A DNA stretch of 64,000 nucleotides from Branchinecta lynchi (Eukaryota > Arthropoda > Branchiopoda > Anostraca > Branchinectidae), in the NCBI GenBank assembly GCA_023053575.1, contig JAKZAP010000014.1:9176001-9240000 (forward strand), in the 5' to 3' direction. The position numbers were made by a program, and so were the translations under genes. Below the pieces are notes generated by a model. It saw only the letters and a program-made list of their open reading frames with translations. It made no database searches and had not been told where the DNA came from. Positions 21,810-33,553 of this stretch are shown here, piece after piece; the first letter of the stretch is position 1; each line of letters opens with the position of its first letter.

Positions 21810-22500
21810 TTGGTACTGTGGCCAAACAAGTTTGGCCACACTGCCCAGCACTGCTCCAACCCAACAACTCGATGCAAGAAATGTCTGTCGCCAAATCACA
21901 CTGAGGACTCATGCCAAGCCCAAGCTAAGTGTGCAAACTGTAATGAGCTCCATTTATCAGACAACAGGAAAGAATGCCCCAAGTACAAGGAAAGGGTTGA
22001 AATTCTGCGTCGGGCAGAAAAACTGAACATCCCTGTCTCTCTAGCTGCTCTCCAACCAGCCCCAAGAAAGAAAAACGTGAAAGCTGCCCCCAACAGAACC
22101 TCAGCCCTACCAACCACCACCCCTACCAACAGTTGGGCACCAAGCGGAGCAAGTACCCCCCTTACAACCCCTACTACGTCTATATGTACAAGATTAGCCA
22201 AACTCCCCCCCCCCCCCCCCCCCCGAGTGCAGCCTCCCCATCAGGAAGCTCAACCACAGCCAAATCCCCAACCCGTCCCACAAATCTTTCGGGTATTCAT
22301 GTATTCCCTGGCCCATCAACCAGGCCAACAACAAACAAAGCCCCATTAAAACCATCGTACAAGGATATACTACAAGGCCAAAGGGCTATAAGAAACCTGG
22401 TCATGTACACGCTGACTGCAACATTCATCTCACAAGCAAAGATGCCACAAGCAGTCAAGGCGGTGATCCTCAAAGACGTAGCTGGAAAGTAATTCGGACC
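21810..22500 (+). pseudogene. Non-LTR (Jockey-like) ORF1/Gag fragment with CCHC zinc knuckles
   Basis: The frame shows three consecutive knuckle-like segments: FGHTAQHC (its first cysteines lost to a frameshift), RCKKCLSPNHTEDSC and KCANCNELHLSDNRKEC. This spacing is typical of the nucleic-acid-binding ORF1 protein of Jockey-clade retrotransposons, which coats element RNA. After the knuckles comes a proline-rich linker with a C16 run (22206-22221), where the frame changes. The C-terminal part (22133-22492 frame) contains a PSYKDILQGQ-like stretch. It is truncated at the N-terminus. The RT fragment at 25180 is of the same general type and could be from the same family. Confidence 0.75.
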
Positions 22501-22763
22501 AAATATCATGGATGAGGCTGAGCTAGAGCTAGTTAAAATACTGAACAAACACCAAGCCCTTAACTACTTCACCAGCCAGCCTGCACACACATCGTAGTTC
22601 CAACCCCACAACATCATTAATCCGGTGGAATTCAAGGTCCCTGACGAATGGTAAAATAAACTTGCTACAGAACCATCTGGTAATTAACAAAATTGATGTT
22701 GCGTGCCCATAGGAAACGAACCTGAATGAGATGGCTACAATCGTCGTCCCAGGATATGATGTG

Positions 22764-24400
22764 TTTATGGCACTTGAAGCCTCTGGCTCAAGTGCCATAT
22801 ACCGATCACAATTCCGTCTGTCGGTCGGTCCGAGTTTTTTGACACGCTTTTTTGAGTTAGGGTACTTCCAGGTGTGCTAGGACAATGAAACTTGGCAGGC
22901 ATATCAGGGACCCGACCAAACTAACCTGGAAATAATCAGTTTCCCGATCCCACCATATGCGGGGGAGTGGGGGGCGCTGGAAACTTGAAAATTTAGGGCA
23001 TTTTATCACACTTTTTCGACTTAGGGTACTTCCAGTTGTGCCAGGACCATGGAACTTGGCAGGCATATCAGAGACCCGACCAAACAAACTTAAAAATAAT
23101 CAGTTTTCCGATCCGCCCGTTTTGGGGGAGGGAGTGGAGGGCAGGGGAATCCAGGAAATTGAGAAGTGTGTAACTTTCAAACGGGTAATCGGATTGTAAT
23201 GAAACTTAATAACTGAATAGATTATATATCTGCGATGTCCCGTTTAAAGTCTGACCGGATTCGATAGCCAGGAGGGAGTTGTGGGGGGGGGGGGGCCAGA
23301 ATTTTCAAGAAACGGTTAGAGTGGAGGGATCGGAGTGAAACTTGCTGGGAAGAGCAAGCATCTGCTCTAGACAAATCGTTTCGACCATTGTACCGGATCC
23401 GGACACTTATAGGGGGAAGAGGGGGTTTCCCGGAATTCCGGTGATGACGGTTTTGGGGATTTTCACGATGAAACTTGGCAGGCATATCAGACCCGAACAA
23501 TCTAAATTCAAAATAAAAATTTTGTTGATCTAATAATGGTGGGGTGAGTGGAGGGAGGGGAATCCGGAAATTTCAGTCATGTGTAACTTTGGAATGGGTG
23601 ATCGGATTCGAGTGAAATTTAAGAATTGAACAGAGGACATTTCTCCGGTGATCTTTTTCATATCCGGACCGGATCCGAGAACTATTGGAGGGGGAGGGGG
23701 GAAATACTTGAGCCGCTTAGAATGGAGAGATCGGGACGGAACTTCGTGGGAAGAACAAACAGATGCTCTAGGTAAATCATTTACTGAATCGGATTGGCTA
23801 CGGGCACCGTGGGGGAGCTGGGGGGGGGGGGGGGGGAATCTCGAGAAACGGTTTGAAGATGGTATCGGAGTGAAACTTGGTGGGAAGAACAAACATCTGA
23901 TCCATGTAAATCTTTTACACAATTTGACTGGATCCGGGCACTTGAGGGGGGTGGGGGTCCCGGAATTCCATTTTTGGGGATTTTCACTTCGAAACTTGGC
24001 AGGCATATCAGGGACCCGGTCAAACTGACTTGGAATAAACAAAAAATCCTCGATATGATAATCTTGGGGGGGGGGGGGTTGAGTGAGGGGAGTCCAGAAT
24101 ATTGAGGCATGCGTAACTTTGGAATGGGTGATCGGATTCGGGTGAAATTTAATAATTGAACAGAGGACATTTTTCTCTGGTGATCTTTTTGATTTCTGGA
24201 CCGAATCCGGCAATTATTGGGGGGAGGGCGGAAAATACTTGACCCGCTTGGACTGGTGTGATCTGGATCGAACTTCGTGGCAATGACAAACAGATGCTCT
24301 GGATTAATCATTCACGGAACCGGATTGGCTCCGGGTATTGTGGGTGGAATTGGAGGGGGCAGGGGCGTCCCGAGCCTTTCTTCATTGGGGGGGGGGGGGG
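22764..24400 (+). repeat. Family B repeat copy
   Basis: The head is a hairpin GGCACTTGA...TCAAGTGCC followed by TCGGTCGGTC and the GAGTTAGGGTACTTCCAG block. At least twelve ATGAAACTTGG-type subrepeats follow, with G-runs of 8-14. The right end is unclear. Confidence 0.75.
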
Positions 24401-24639
24401 CGCACATGGTAAAATTGACCGAATCGGTACTGATTTTTACTGAATGTATAAAAAAAGAAAAATGCCTTCATGAAGCTACAGAGAGAAAAATTGGCGCGTT
24501 TTCATGTTTTTCCGCTTATGTTTTTTTTTTTTTTTCATTCATGGATACGCCGTTACTAGCCTTTTACCTTTGGAAGACCGTTCCAGTTTTGCCAACAGCA
24601 CTTGAAATAATCGGAAAAAACGGTCTTGCAGGCGAAATT

Positions 24640-24850
24640 TTTTGAATCCACCTTTTTTTCCTGGCAACATTTTAACTACTTCCCATACAAATTCTTAGCT
24701 TTTAACATAGTTCAAGCCCCCCAAAATTCCAAGCCTCAAACGCCAACTAAAAGAGGCAACCTTTGTCTAACTAGTGAAGACTGCGAAATGAGCCGCAGGC
24801 GAAATTTTGTGGAAACACTGATAAAAGTGCCTTTCTACGATCCCAAGATT
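24640..24850 (+). repeat. Dispersed repeat D (shared with 15150-15420 and 39180-39420)
   Basis: The order CTTCCCATACAAATTCT, then TTCCAAGCCT(C/A)AAA, then GCCGCAGGC(G)(G)AAATT(C/T)T is shared among the three loci, always followed by a CTTT...GATCC(C/A) word. At 39180-39420 it forms the interior of the hAT-like element. Confidence 0.55.
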
Positions 24851-24905
24851 ATCTATACAACCCAGAGCTGTCTGGCAACGAAAGGGGCGACCCAGGGTAA
24901 AGTGG

Positions 24906-25145
24906 ATAAAAGGTACATTTGTTCGGAATTTACAGCAAACAAAAGTAGGCTATTTTTCACTTCAAGGGACGTGCTTATTCCTGAAGTACTGCAATCCCAA
25001 GTAAAAAAAAAGAACAGCACCCATCTAAAGCTACCGCAAATGGTAAAGAACGAGAGCTAAATGAATGCCACTTAAATTACCAGACTCAGTAACTGGGTTG
25101 AAGCAAATAATGAATTCGTAGTATACCCAAAAACTAACTAAAAAT
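24906..25145 (+). repeat. Dispersed repeat E, copy 1
   Basis: This stretch matches 52540-52765 at high identity, including GTACATTTGTTCGGAATTTA and ACTCAGTAACTGGGTTGAAG. No function is seen. Confidence 0.85.
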
Positions 25146-25179
25146 ATAACAGATCGAGAGTGGTATAACAACCGAACCT

Positions 25180-25841
25180 CCGCATGAACACGGAGAATTT
25201 GCCGACGACTTGGGCTCATGGGCTGTTGGTGCATCGCACTCCGAGGCTGAACAGAAACTCCAATCGGCAATGCTTACCGTGTAGCAGTTCTCTGCAAGAT
25301 CAGAACTCCCACTCGCTCCGTCGAAATCCATAGTCGTCCAGTTCCACAGAAAAAGATCCTCTATACCCTGTAACATTACTCTCAACGGACAAGTCATCCC
25401 TGAGAAACATCAGACGAAATATCTTGGAATAATCCTGGACAGAAAGCTGACTTTTCAGCCCCACGTCAAGGACCTATCTACCCGATGCCTCCGCAAAACC
25501 CGCCTCATGCTCAGGTTGGCGGCTACTCCATTTGGATGCTCCGAAATGATCCTCCTAGCTTTCTACAAGGAATACATCAGACCTCATATAGATTATGGAC
25601 TGATTAAATGGATTTTGCGCCAAAACGACCCTAAACCAGCTCGAAACAGTCCAAAATACGGCCCTTAGGATTGCTTTTGGGCTCCGCAGATCTACCTAAA
25701 CACTATTCCTTCTGGACGAAGCAGGAATCGAACCCGTCTCAGCTCGGCGGGAACGCCTGCTAGCCAGATACATCACCAAGATTGAAGGTACACCCCATCA
25801 CATACTGAACAGCTGGCTTCTACATCAACAGCCCTCTCCTA
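25180..25841 (+). pseudogene. Non-LTR reverse transcriptase fragment (Jockey-like)
   Basis: The frame contains an RT catalytic box read as HGEFADDLGSW near 25190. After one in-frame stop (TAG near 25278) comes the C-terminal thumb region: KYLGIILDRKLTFQPHVK near 25410 and PHIDYGL near 25590, followed by a frameshift. These are the ADD box and the YLG...L(D/T)RKLTWxPH region of Jockey/R1-type enzymes. The enzyme copies element RNA at the target site. The fragment is 5'-truncated and is ended by the MITE at 25842. Confidence 0.82.
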
Positions 25842-26257
25842 AGGCGTATTCTCGCCGTTACCCGAGGACTCCTCGGGGAATCGAAAGGAACGGCGAGAAT
25901 AGAAGGGGTTACTCCACGCGGACTCCGCGTACAGAAAACAGCGAGAACACGGGGAATGCTTCTAAAATGGATTGTTTTCGAAAAAAAAATATGCAGTTCA
26001 TGAAATTAGTCTGGATCCACTTTATTTTTGGTTTTGTTTATTCTGATTCTTTGTAATTAATTTTACATTGCACCAACACCAGCAAAAATTGATTCCCCTC
26101 CGGATCTGAAAGGGAGTCCTTTTTGATGATGGTGATGATAATCGGAGCATTCCGCGTCCGTGGGGACTCGCGAGAATACAGGGAGCGAGTCCCCGGGACA
26201 AACAAAAACGCGGGGACTCCTCAAGTTGAGTCCTCGGGGAACGACGACAATACGCCT
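25842..26257. mobile_element. MITE with AGGCGTATT termini (CTA target site), PIF/Harbinger-like
   Basis: The ends are imperfect inverted repeats of ~30 bp, starting AGGCGTATTCTCGCCG on the left and ending AATACGCCT on the right. Both sides are flanked by CTA (25839-25841 and 26258-26260). A 3-bp duplication of TWA-like type is the hallmark of PIF/Harbinger. The 416-bp interior has further GGGGACTC inverted blocks and no transposase. Confidence 0.75.
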
Positions 26258-26260
26258 CTA

Positions 26261-27185
26261 GTCTCCCGCTCGAAATCACGCGCCTCCAAGGGTTTTGTCG
26301 GAACATGGTTTAGTCCGTCGGCAAAATCGGGATATCCCCCCCCCCCAAAGGTAAAAGTCTAGTGACGCCCCTGACACTCGGGTCAGCGTTGCCTCCTGCA
26401 TTTATTGCATTGCGATGAGCAACGGCGAAGACAGAAGTAGACGGGTGGGTGTCAACGCAAAGCTAGAGGAAGAACGAACTAGTCGGCTACTGACCGCACT
26501 TCATATGAGTGACTGGATACTTAGAATTATGAGAGTTACTTATGTTCCAGCTAGGGGGGGGTCCCTTCGTGTTTGATTGCTTCTGCTAGCGTCTTGCTAC
26601 TGTTGCTTGAAACTGCTGTTCCTACTGGTCCTGTCTTTAGTAACTTTGTTGTAGTAACTTTGCAGCCAGGAACCAGAAGCAGCGAAGAATTTAAACCGAG
26701 CCACACGTACAATTCCAAATCCAATTTTTGGATTGGATCATAGAAGATTGGATTTGGTTCTTTAAAATCGGACTGAATTGAACTACTGTAGCCTGAATCG
26801 GAAATGAGACAGTCAAGTAAGTGATTTTGTATTGATTTTCCCGGCATTAATATTGCTTAAACAACGAAAGTTCCTCGTGACAGATGCACATTCAAATTTC
26901 ACTATATACTGGCTGTAGACTGGAACGAAATGTTTGTTTTGACCAGGTCCATTTGCTTTTGCATCTCAAACAGGGAGGCGAGAACTAGCTGAAATTTACT
27001 GGGTGAACCAGGGTGAACTGATGCTATGGGGTGAGAAATACTCGAAGCTAGCTTGACAGAGGAAAATCTGTGGATAGAACGTAATTACAGCCCATCTCCC
27101 CTGCATCTCCCCCCGCTGGGTCCACCCCTGGCTAGGCGAAGGCTTTGCCTTCAGTTAACTGCTTAACAATATCATTATTATTATA
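26261..27185. other. Non-coding stretch
   Basis: No gene is supported. At 26357-26375 a GTGACGCCCCTG word resembles one end of hAT-like elements such as 38882-40060, perhaps a solo end. Confidence 0.4.
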
Positions 27186-27690
27186 GGTGTTGACTAAACT
27201 TCAGCAGATTAACTATGACTTGTGATGTCACACAAGAAGTCAGTATTTTCTATTTACTAACAGAACTGATTGTCTTTAGAACGGCTTATAAGTGTAAACT
27301 CTTCCAGCGCCTTGCTCACCGCTCGGCTCCCCATATATTTATCTAGATACAAATACAGTAGAGGTATGGTTATGTGAACAGTTACTTTAATGTGAACAGT
27401 GCAGTTTTTTGCAAATGGTAAAACAAAGATCCAAAATACTTGTACCGTACATCTGTTTTCAGAAGCACTTAATTACTGCTCAATTACCTACTTTGGCTAA
27501 CTGATAGTTAGCTTTAAACACAGCAAGTGCATGAAAATGACAAAGTCCACCATCAACAAACGTTCACATAAGCATACCTCTCCTTTATATATTCTGCAAC
27601 ATCAGTTTAATCCACTTTCCCTGTTTCTTTCATGATGTCACATAAAGTCACAGGCTGAAAGATAATAAGCTAAGGTTTAGTTCAACCATA
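27186..27690. mobile_element. MITE related to 51981-52222
   Basis: The left end GTGTTGACTAAACTTCAGC(A)GATTA and right end AAGCTAAGGTTTAGTTCAAC resemble the inverted termini of the better-defined copy at 51981. Internal blocks are shared (GATGTCACA, ACGGCTTATAAG(T)G, CAGCGCCTTGCTC). It is longer and more diverged. No clear target duplication was seen. Confidence 0.5.
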
Positions 27691-30012
27691 TTTTATTGGG
27701 TTGCTCATGGCAGACTTGTTTACACCACTGCATTGGTATGTTTGTCACTTTTTATGTGCTTATTATTGTTTTCATTGTGTATTAAAATTTTGCTTTACTT
27801 ACTTGCTTTTGCTTTGCTTTTTTGCTTAGCTTACCTTGCTTTAGAAGCATAGAAGGCTTACCATCAAAACATCCCCATGGGATGCTTCTTTGTAGGCAGG
27901 AAAAGGCGGATGTAGGCAGGACGTCGAACTAGTTCCTTCAGGTATGCACGATTTCCCTGCAGAAATATATAGCCTAGTATAATCACATTCCCTGGGCTCG
28001 TAACTGATCAATAGTAGGCTAGTTCTAGGTCGTTTAAAGCAACACGCATAACCAGTATCTTTTTTTTACCAGTAAGCTCCTTGGAGAAAACAAGCTGAGG
28101 CCTTACTTGGCTCAAAAAGAGTCATACAAGGAGAACACAATTCAGAGTAGTGCCATTACGGTGGATGGCATGCGAAGTGGCATAGGAAGTTCAAGATCCT
28201 TCACCTTTATCCTAGTTACCTTGAACCTTTAATCTCTGATTCCCGTGGTGTGTCTTAAATGAATCCACTTTGAAAGAATGAGGTAATGATGTAAATCATG
28301 ACCCCCTCCCCCAAAATCATTATTATTGTATTTTGGTTATTGGCTCATTTTAGCAGGGGATGTTTTGGACGAAGATGTTTAGCCACAGTGTTTTTTTTCA
28401 TGGGGACGTTCCACCAGGGGGACATTTTGTCACAGGGAGATTTTGCCATGGGAACGTTCTGCTGGGGACGTTTTGCCAGGTGACGTTTAGATTGAGGAAG
28501 TTTTGCCGTCAACCGTTTTAGAAGAGCACAACTCTAATCTCTAAAGCAATGTTAGCCAAGATTCTCAACCTTAGTCTCCTAGTCCCCTCTTTTAGAGGCA
28601 AGTAACCTACACCTTTTTCTTACAAAAAGAAATGTTGACTGGGCACTTAAATTTGCCTTATTATGTATGTTTGCCTATCATGGTGTACCTGACAAAAATC
28701 ACAAAATTGGCCGAGGGCCGTCCAGTGCTGTGAAAGTTCATTTTATATAATATGTAAAAAGTCGATGTTTTTTAAGTGTGATGTGTTGTTCCTTTTTAAT
28801 ATTTTTTTTCTGTTAGTAGGCCTATACTTTGGTTGGTAAACAAATAAAATGAAGCTAATGATGAATAGCGTTTCTAACCATCACAGGGTGCAAGTTAAGA
28901 TTCTAGTGTTTTAGTTTGACTTTGTTTTTACTGGAATTAAACAAAACACCCCAACATAAAAAATCAAGTGCAATAAAATAAAAATAGTAGGAGTCGTTTT
29001 ATTCCCCTAGTTTGATGTTTCCACCATAAGGGAAGTTTGGATATCAGTAGAACCTGCTAGCCAACCCTTCTTGTGAGTTTACACTGGTGGGGTAACACCA
29101 TACACTGCTGAGTCCAAAAATATTTTCACAACATTTTGATTTTGATCTGCACTGTCATTTTGATCTGCACTGTCGGATTGCATTTGTAGCTTGGTTTGCA
29201 CTAAGCTTTAGCCCCTGGAAAGGAATGTGAAACTCCAATAACCCAGGGCAGCCTTGCATAATGGTGATCGTGCCCATGAATGCCACTCTCAGCCCGCTAA
29301 CCTAATTTTACCCCATGAAATACCAGATATTTCATGGAAATGCTCCAAATTTAAGTGAAATTTGATGGTCTCCAGAAATAAATGCCCTAAATACCTCTTT
29401 TGGTCATGTTGGGGAGACTGGAGAAGTATTTCTAATTTGTTGAATTGAACATTTATAACTTCCAAATTAGGAAGCCATAATTTTGGCAACAATAAAGAAT
29501 GTGAATTGCATGCAATCCAAAGTAGCAAAAGATGCATTTTCTTTGTTCTTTCGTCTGAAACTGTTTTTTTGCTATTTGCTGCTCGGTTGGGCTGTTGGTA
29601 CGGTTATGATTCTATGTGTCAATGACCTGGTGTTCTTAGCAAAAACAGCAGTAGTGTCCAAAATGAAATCTCAGCACTAACTTCAACTCTCAACAAATAA
29701 AGTATCTGCAGTTGCAAAATTTTTTACATATCTGGCAGTAATCACTTATATATTAGCACCACCTGCTGTATTATTCTCGCTGTTTTTGTGTGTGTCATAT
29801 TTGATAGATTGGCTTTAATGGAAAGCCTAGCAGATCTGTTGAACTTTCTATTCGTATGTTTAACTGTCGAGTTTCTCCTGTTTTCTCTCCTTACTTTCTC
29901 TCCTTACTTTTCTTCTCACCCATCCATCTGATCTTTCTTGGCTCTGATCTTTGGCATGATTTGTTTGACCCTTGCAGGCTACGCCTAAGAATCACCATTT
30001 ATGTGTGCATCA
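27691..30012. other. Non-coding stretch, no gene seen
   Basis: It is low-complexity in places (CTTTGCTTTGC run near 27800). At 28345-28515 there is a degenerate 16-18-bp tandem repeat. At 29220-29315 there is a copy of the 11037-11140 repeat. A short frame at 29483-29680 encodes a hydrophobic stretch but has no other support. Confidence 0.5.
28345..28515. repeat. 16-18-bp tandem repeat, possible MULE terminal relic
   Basis: The words GGGGACGTT(T/C)TGCCA and GGGACATTTTGTCA recur about nine times. They resemble the subrepeats that form the ends of the MULE at 30193, so this may be a solo MULE end. Confidence 0.55.
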
Positions 30013-30685
30013 CTTTTTGGTATCCCAAAACGTAAGTGGAGGGATACCTACGACATCGCAAGAGTTATTCGTCTGTGACCACGATGGCTCTCGAAGGGAA
30101 TGTGGTACTTTGATGAAACTTGGTGTGACGATCCTTTGGGTCTAGGGAAAGGTCGAGCTCGTAGATGGGCTCTGTAGCCCTATATTTAGGAGGGTGTCCG
30201 GTCAGTTCGTCACAGGATAATTCGTCATAGGACAATTCGTCACAGGACAGTTTGTCACAAGGACATTTCGTCACAAGGACATTTCGTCAGTAGGACATTT
30301 CGTCACAAGGACAATTCGTCACAAGGACAATTCGTTACTAGGACAATTTGTCACAAGGACAATTCGTTACTAGGACAATTCGTCACTAGGACAATTCGTC
30401 ACTAGGACATGTCGTCACAGAGAGCCTGATTCAAGTCTGGATTTTGGTTTTGCTATATATTATTAAATACTCAGCTATGGCTATATAATACATTAAAACA
30501 TGTATTTATGAGCAATTTCTCGCATATTTTCGAGTACGTCACTAGGGTTTTCAGTCGCAGGCTGGTCTTCGTACTTCCACTTCTTCAGTGGGTTCGGGCG
30601 CCCAGCAATAAATCCCTCAATACTAATTTTTGTTTTGCCCTGCTCCAGCAACAGAAACGAAATAATTTATAAATGTTTGGATGAG

Positions 30686-31096
30686 CTACTCCAACATGTT
30701 TGTTGAATGCTGAATGCCATCCTTCAAATTGCTGTTAGTCCTAGGAAGGTATTCTGCGACGCGCTCAAAGACGTTCCAGACAGGGATAGGAAAGAGAGCA
30801 TTTCTGCTTCCCCTGATCGCCTGTAATGTTCTTCGTATGTAACTGTCTTCAAAGTAATCGGGGTTTGAATAACAGATTTGATCTGATATCCACATTGGGG
30901 GAAAAGCTAACGCCGTCAGCATTCTCATGGTGAGAGCAAAATCGATGCAAGACGAATACTTCTCGAGGACATAGCTGTTTGCTTGAATTTGTGTTTTGTA
31001 TATGAGAGTCCTTAATAATAGAGTTTTTAACGACCTCTCTCGGTCTTTGCGAGTGCCATATTTAACTAATAACACCTGGACTCTCCTCGAGAACAT
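30686..31096 (-). pseudogene. MULE transposase C-terminal fragment
   Basis: The 136-residue frame ends with PIPVWNVFERVAEYLPRTNS. The segments DYFEDSYI and WN...R...PRTN(N/S) are recognisable in the C-terminal region of Phantom/MULE transposases, where the last is normally followed by a (V/L)EGWH motif. Here that motif is degraded to LKDGIQH. The DDE catalytic core would lie N-terminal and is absent. The transposase would cut and rejoin the 16-bp-repeat ends that flank it. The reading is fairly secure but the fragment is not functional. Confidence 0.7.
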
Positions 31097-31201
31097 ATAA
31101 CACTAAGACTAATGATTAAATATCGGAGATTGAAGCAAGGATTAAAAATAATGATTCAAATGTTGATTCAAACAACCTCTTACAAAGGGGTGGTATTTTT
31201 A

Positions 31202-32632
31202 TGGCACTTGCCTTCCGGCCAAGTCCCATATGCCGATCACTTTTCCGTCGGTCGGTCGGTCAGTCCGGTGTTTGCGAGTTAGGGTACTTCCAGATATGCT
31301 AGGACAATGAAACTTGGCAGGCATATTAGGGACCCGACCAAACTAACTTGGAATCAGTCACTTGCCCGATCCGACCATCGTGGGGGGAGGGGGATGTTGC
31401 GGAATCTAGAAAATAGGGGCACGCATAACTTTAGAACGGGTGATCGGATCTTAATGAAACTTGATACCTGGGAAGACCTCGTGTCTCAGATGCCTCATCT
31501 CAAGTCCGGACCGAATCCGATGAATCTGAGGGGGAGCCGGAAATCGTGTGAAACTCTCGGAGTGGAGCGATCTTGACGAAACTTGGTGGGAAGAACAAGC
31601 ACAAGCTCTAGATTAATAACTGACAGAATTGGACCGGATTCGGATACTGTGGGGGAGTTGGAGGGGGGTTCCGGAATTCCGGGGATCCGTAGTTGACGTA
31701 CTTCCAGATGGGCTAGGGCGATAAAAGTTGGCAGACATATCAGAGACCTGGCCAGATTATCTTGGAAACAGTCATTCGCCCGAGCCGACCGTCTTGGGGG
31801 GAGGGGGAGACGGCGGAATCCGGAAATTAGTGGCATGCATAACTTTCGAACGGGTTATCGGATCTTAATGAAACTTGATATCTTGAAAGAATTCATGTCT
31901 CAGATGTCCCATTTCAATTGCGGACCGGATCCGATGAACTGGGGGGTGGGGGTGGAGGGGAGAACCGAAAATCTTGTGATACGCATAGAGTGGAGTGATC
32001 ATGATGAAACTTGGTGGGATCCTAGGTGCGTCAGTGACATAATCGGACCGGATTCGGGTACCGAGGGGGGGGGGGCTATAGGGGGGTGTCCGGAATTCTG
32101 GTGATCATGAGTTAAGGTACACCCAGATGTGCTAGGACGATAAAACTTTGCTGGAGCATTAGAAACTTGACATCATTGGGTTAGCCATCGTGACTTTTCC
32201 GATCCGACCATTCCTTAAAGAACTCGGATCATCTTAACCGCAAAATACAAAAAATACTTTTAAGCAATATTTACTTTTTCAAGATCGCCACGAGTACATG
32301 AATCTTTTTGCCTTAAGGGTTTTACTTATAAATTAATTTTTGGCACCCTTAAAGTGCGCATCTTGACCGAAAAATGAAAAACAAACTTTTGACCATCACT
32401 TTCATCCTCTGACCCAGCCTTGCAAGTTTGGCGCATCTTAAACGAATACTTCCATCTGACCCAGCCTTACCGGTTTTTGTTTTCCTTCTTGTTTCCTATT
32501 GCTTTCTGTCTCCTATTTTTATATTTAAGGTGAAACCATAGGTTGAATTTTCAGCCCCCTTCTTTTTTTCTTGTTGGGGTATTTCTTACTACATATGCTC
32601 GCAAGTGCCATATGAGCTTACAGCTCTTGTTT
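31202..32632 (+). repeat. Family B repeat copy, complete
   Basis: It starts at the head ATGGCACTTGCCTTCCGGCC, has about nine subrepeats with G-runs, and ends GTGCCATATGAGCTTACAGC then TCTTGTT. It lies wholly inside the MULE. This copy best defines both ends of the family. Confidence 0.85.
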
Positions 32633-33553
32633 ATTTTATCAAAACTACCTTTGTAATAGCAAATCTTCTAAAATATGACGAACTCCCCTAATGAAGAATT
32701 GTCCTATTGACGAATTGTCCTGTGACGACTAGTCCGTGTGACCAATTGTCATGTGACAAATTGTCCCTGTGACTAACTTTCCGTGTGACGAATTGTCCTG
32801 TGACCAATTATCCTACAATCATTTAGAGGTGGGGGTTCAAATTAAGAGCAAACAAAATGTTTTTAAACAGCGAATGAGACATAGTGAACACGATTGTGAA
32901 AACCACTTCCTCGCTGGACCATTAGTTCAGCCGGAATCTGGCCGAAACCGGAAAGTATGTTAAAAGTAAAAGTTTTATTTTAAGTTGATTACGACAGTAA
33001 TTTTTACAATTCGCCGGAATCCGGCTAAAACCGTAAAATTTATTTAAGTTAAATTTTTATCTGAAGGAATTAGATGTTGGATATAGGGGTAAGGAGATAC
33101 GCTGAATTCGTTTTTGAGCTTTATTTTTTCGCCGGAAAAGTAGTTCCGGAATTCCGCCGGACTAGAAAATTGGCAGAAGTAAGGGAGGAAGTTTCTATCG
33201 GTTTCTTCCGAATAAATATGACTTGTATGGGTAAACACACATGCTGAATCCATATCTGAACTTGGTTTTCTCGGATGATTAGCTATTTGGCCTTAACCTG
33301 TTTCTAAATTTTAATAGTAATAATGTCCAAGGAGTCTGGTGAAGACTGGATCTGACGAAGACGAGATTGAATTGTCTCGATCAAATATTGAATTTTTGGG
33401 ATCCCATCAAAACCTTTGGTCTTCTTTTTAGAGATTGACACTGATATGCTAGCCGATGCACTTTTTCGACTGTTAGCTGAGAGGATTCATGCTTACAACT
33501 TGTTCCAGTGAGAAGGCAGGTGGAATGCAAGCTTACTGTTGATTTCTTTTCAG

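Larger units (their letters stand above)
30193..32820 (-). mobile_element. MULE (Mutator/Phantom-like) DNA transposon, degraded
   Basis: The terminal inverted repeats are built of ~16-bp tandem units, CAATTCGTCACAAGGA type. There are about 14 units at 30200-30420 and about 9 inverted units at 32677-32820. Flanks ATTTAGGAG (30184-30192) and ATTTAGAGG (32821-32829) fit a slightly mutated 9-bp target duplication, the length typical of Mutator-like elements. The interior holds a transposase fragment on the reverse strand (30686-31096) and a later family B insertion (31202-32632). Confidence 0.8.
30013..33427 (+). repeat. Family A repeat copy, split by a MULE
   Basis: The 5' part (30013-30192) carries TTTTTGGTATCCCAAAACG and the GTAGATGGGCTCTGTAGCC block. 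The 3' part (32821-33427) continues from GGTGGGGGTTCAAATTAAG and ends ATTTTTGGGATCCCATCAAAACCTTTGGTCTT. The join is exactly where other copies are continuous. Confidence 0.88.

Noticed and set aside
23530..24311. Long proline-rich reverse-strand ORFs (also at 15595-16059 and 63413-63802)
   Set aside because: They are complements of G-run repeats in family B. Several frames are open at once and the unit sequence explains them fully.
30200..30420. Regular short repeats that at first look like a CRISPR array
   Set aside because: Units are directly tandem (~16 bp) with no unique spacers, and an inverted counterpart lies 2.4 kb away, so they form a MULE terminal repeat.
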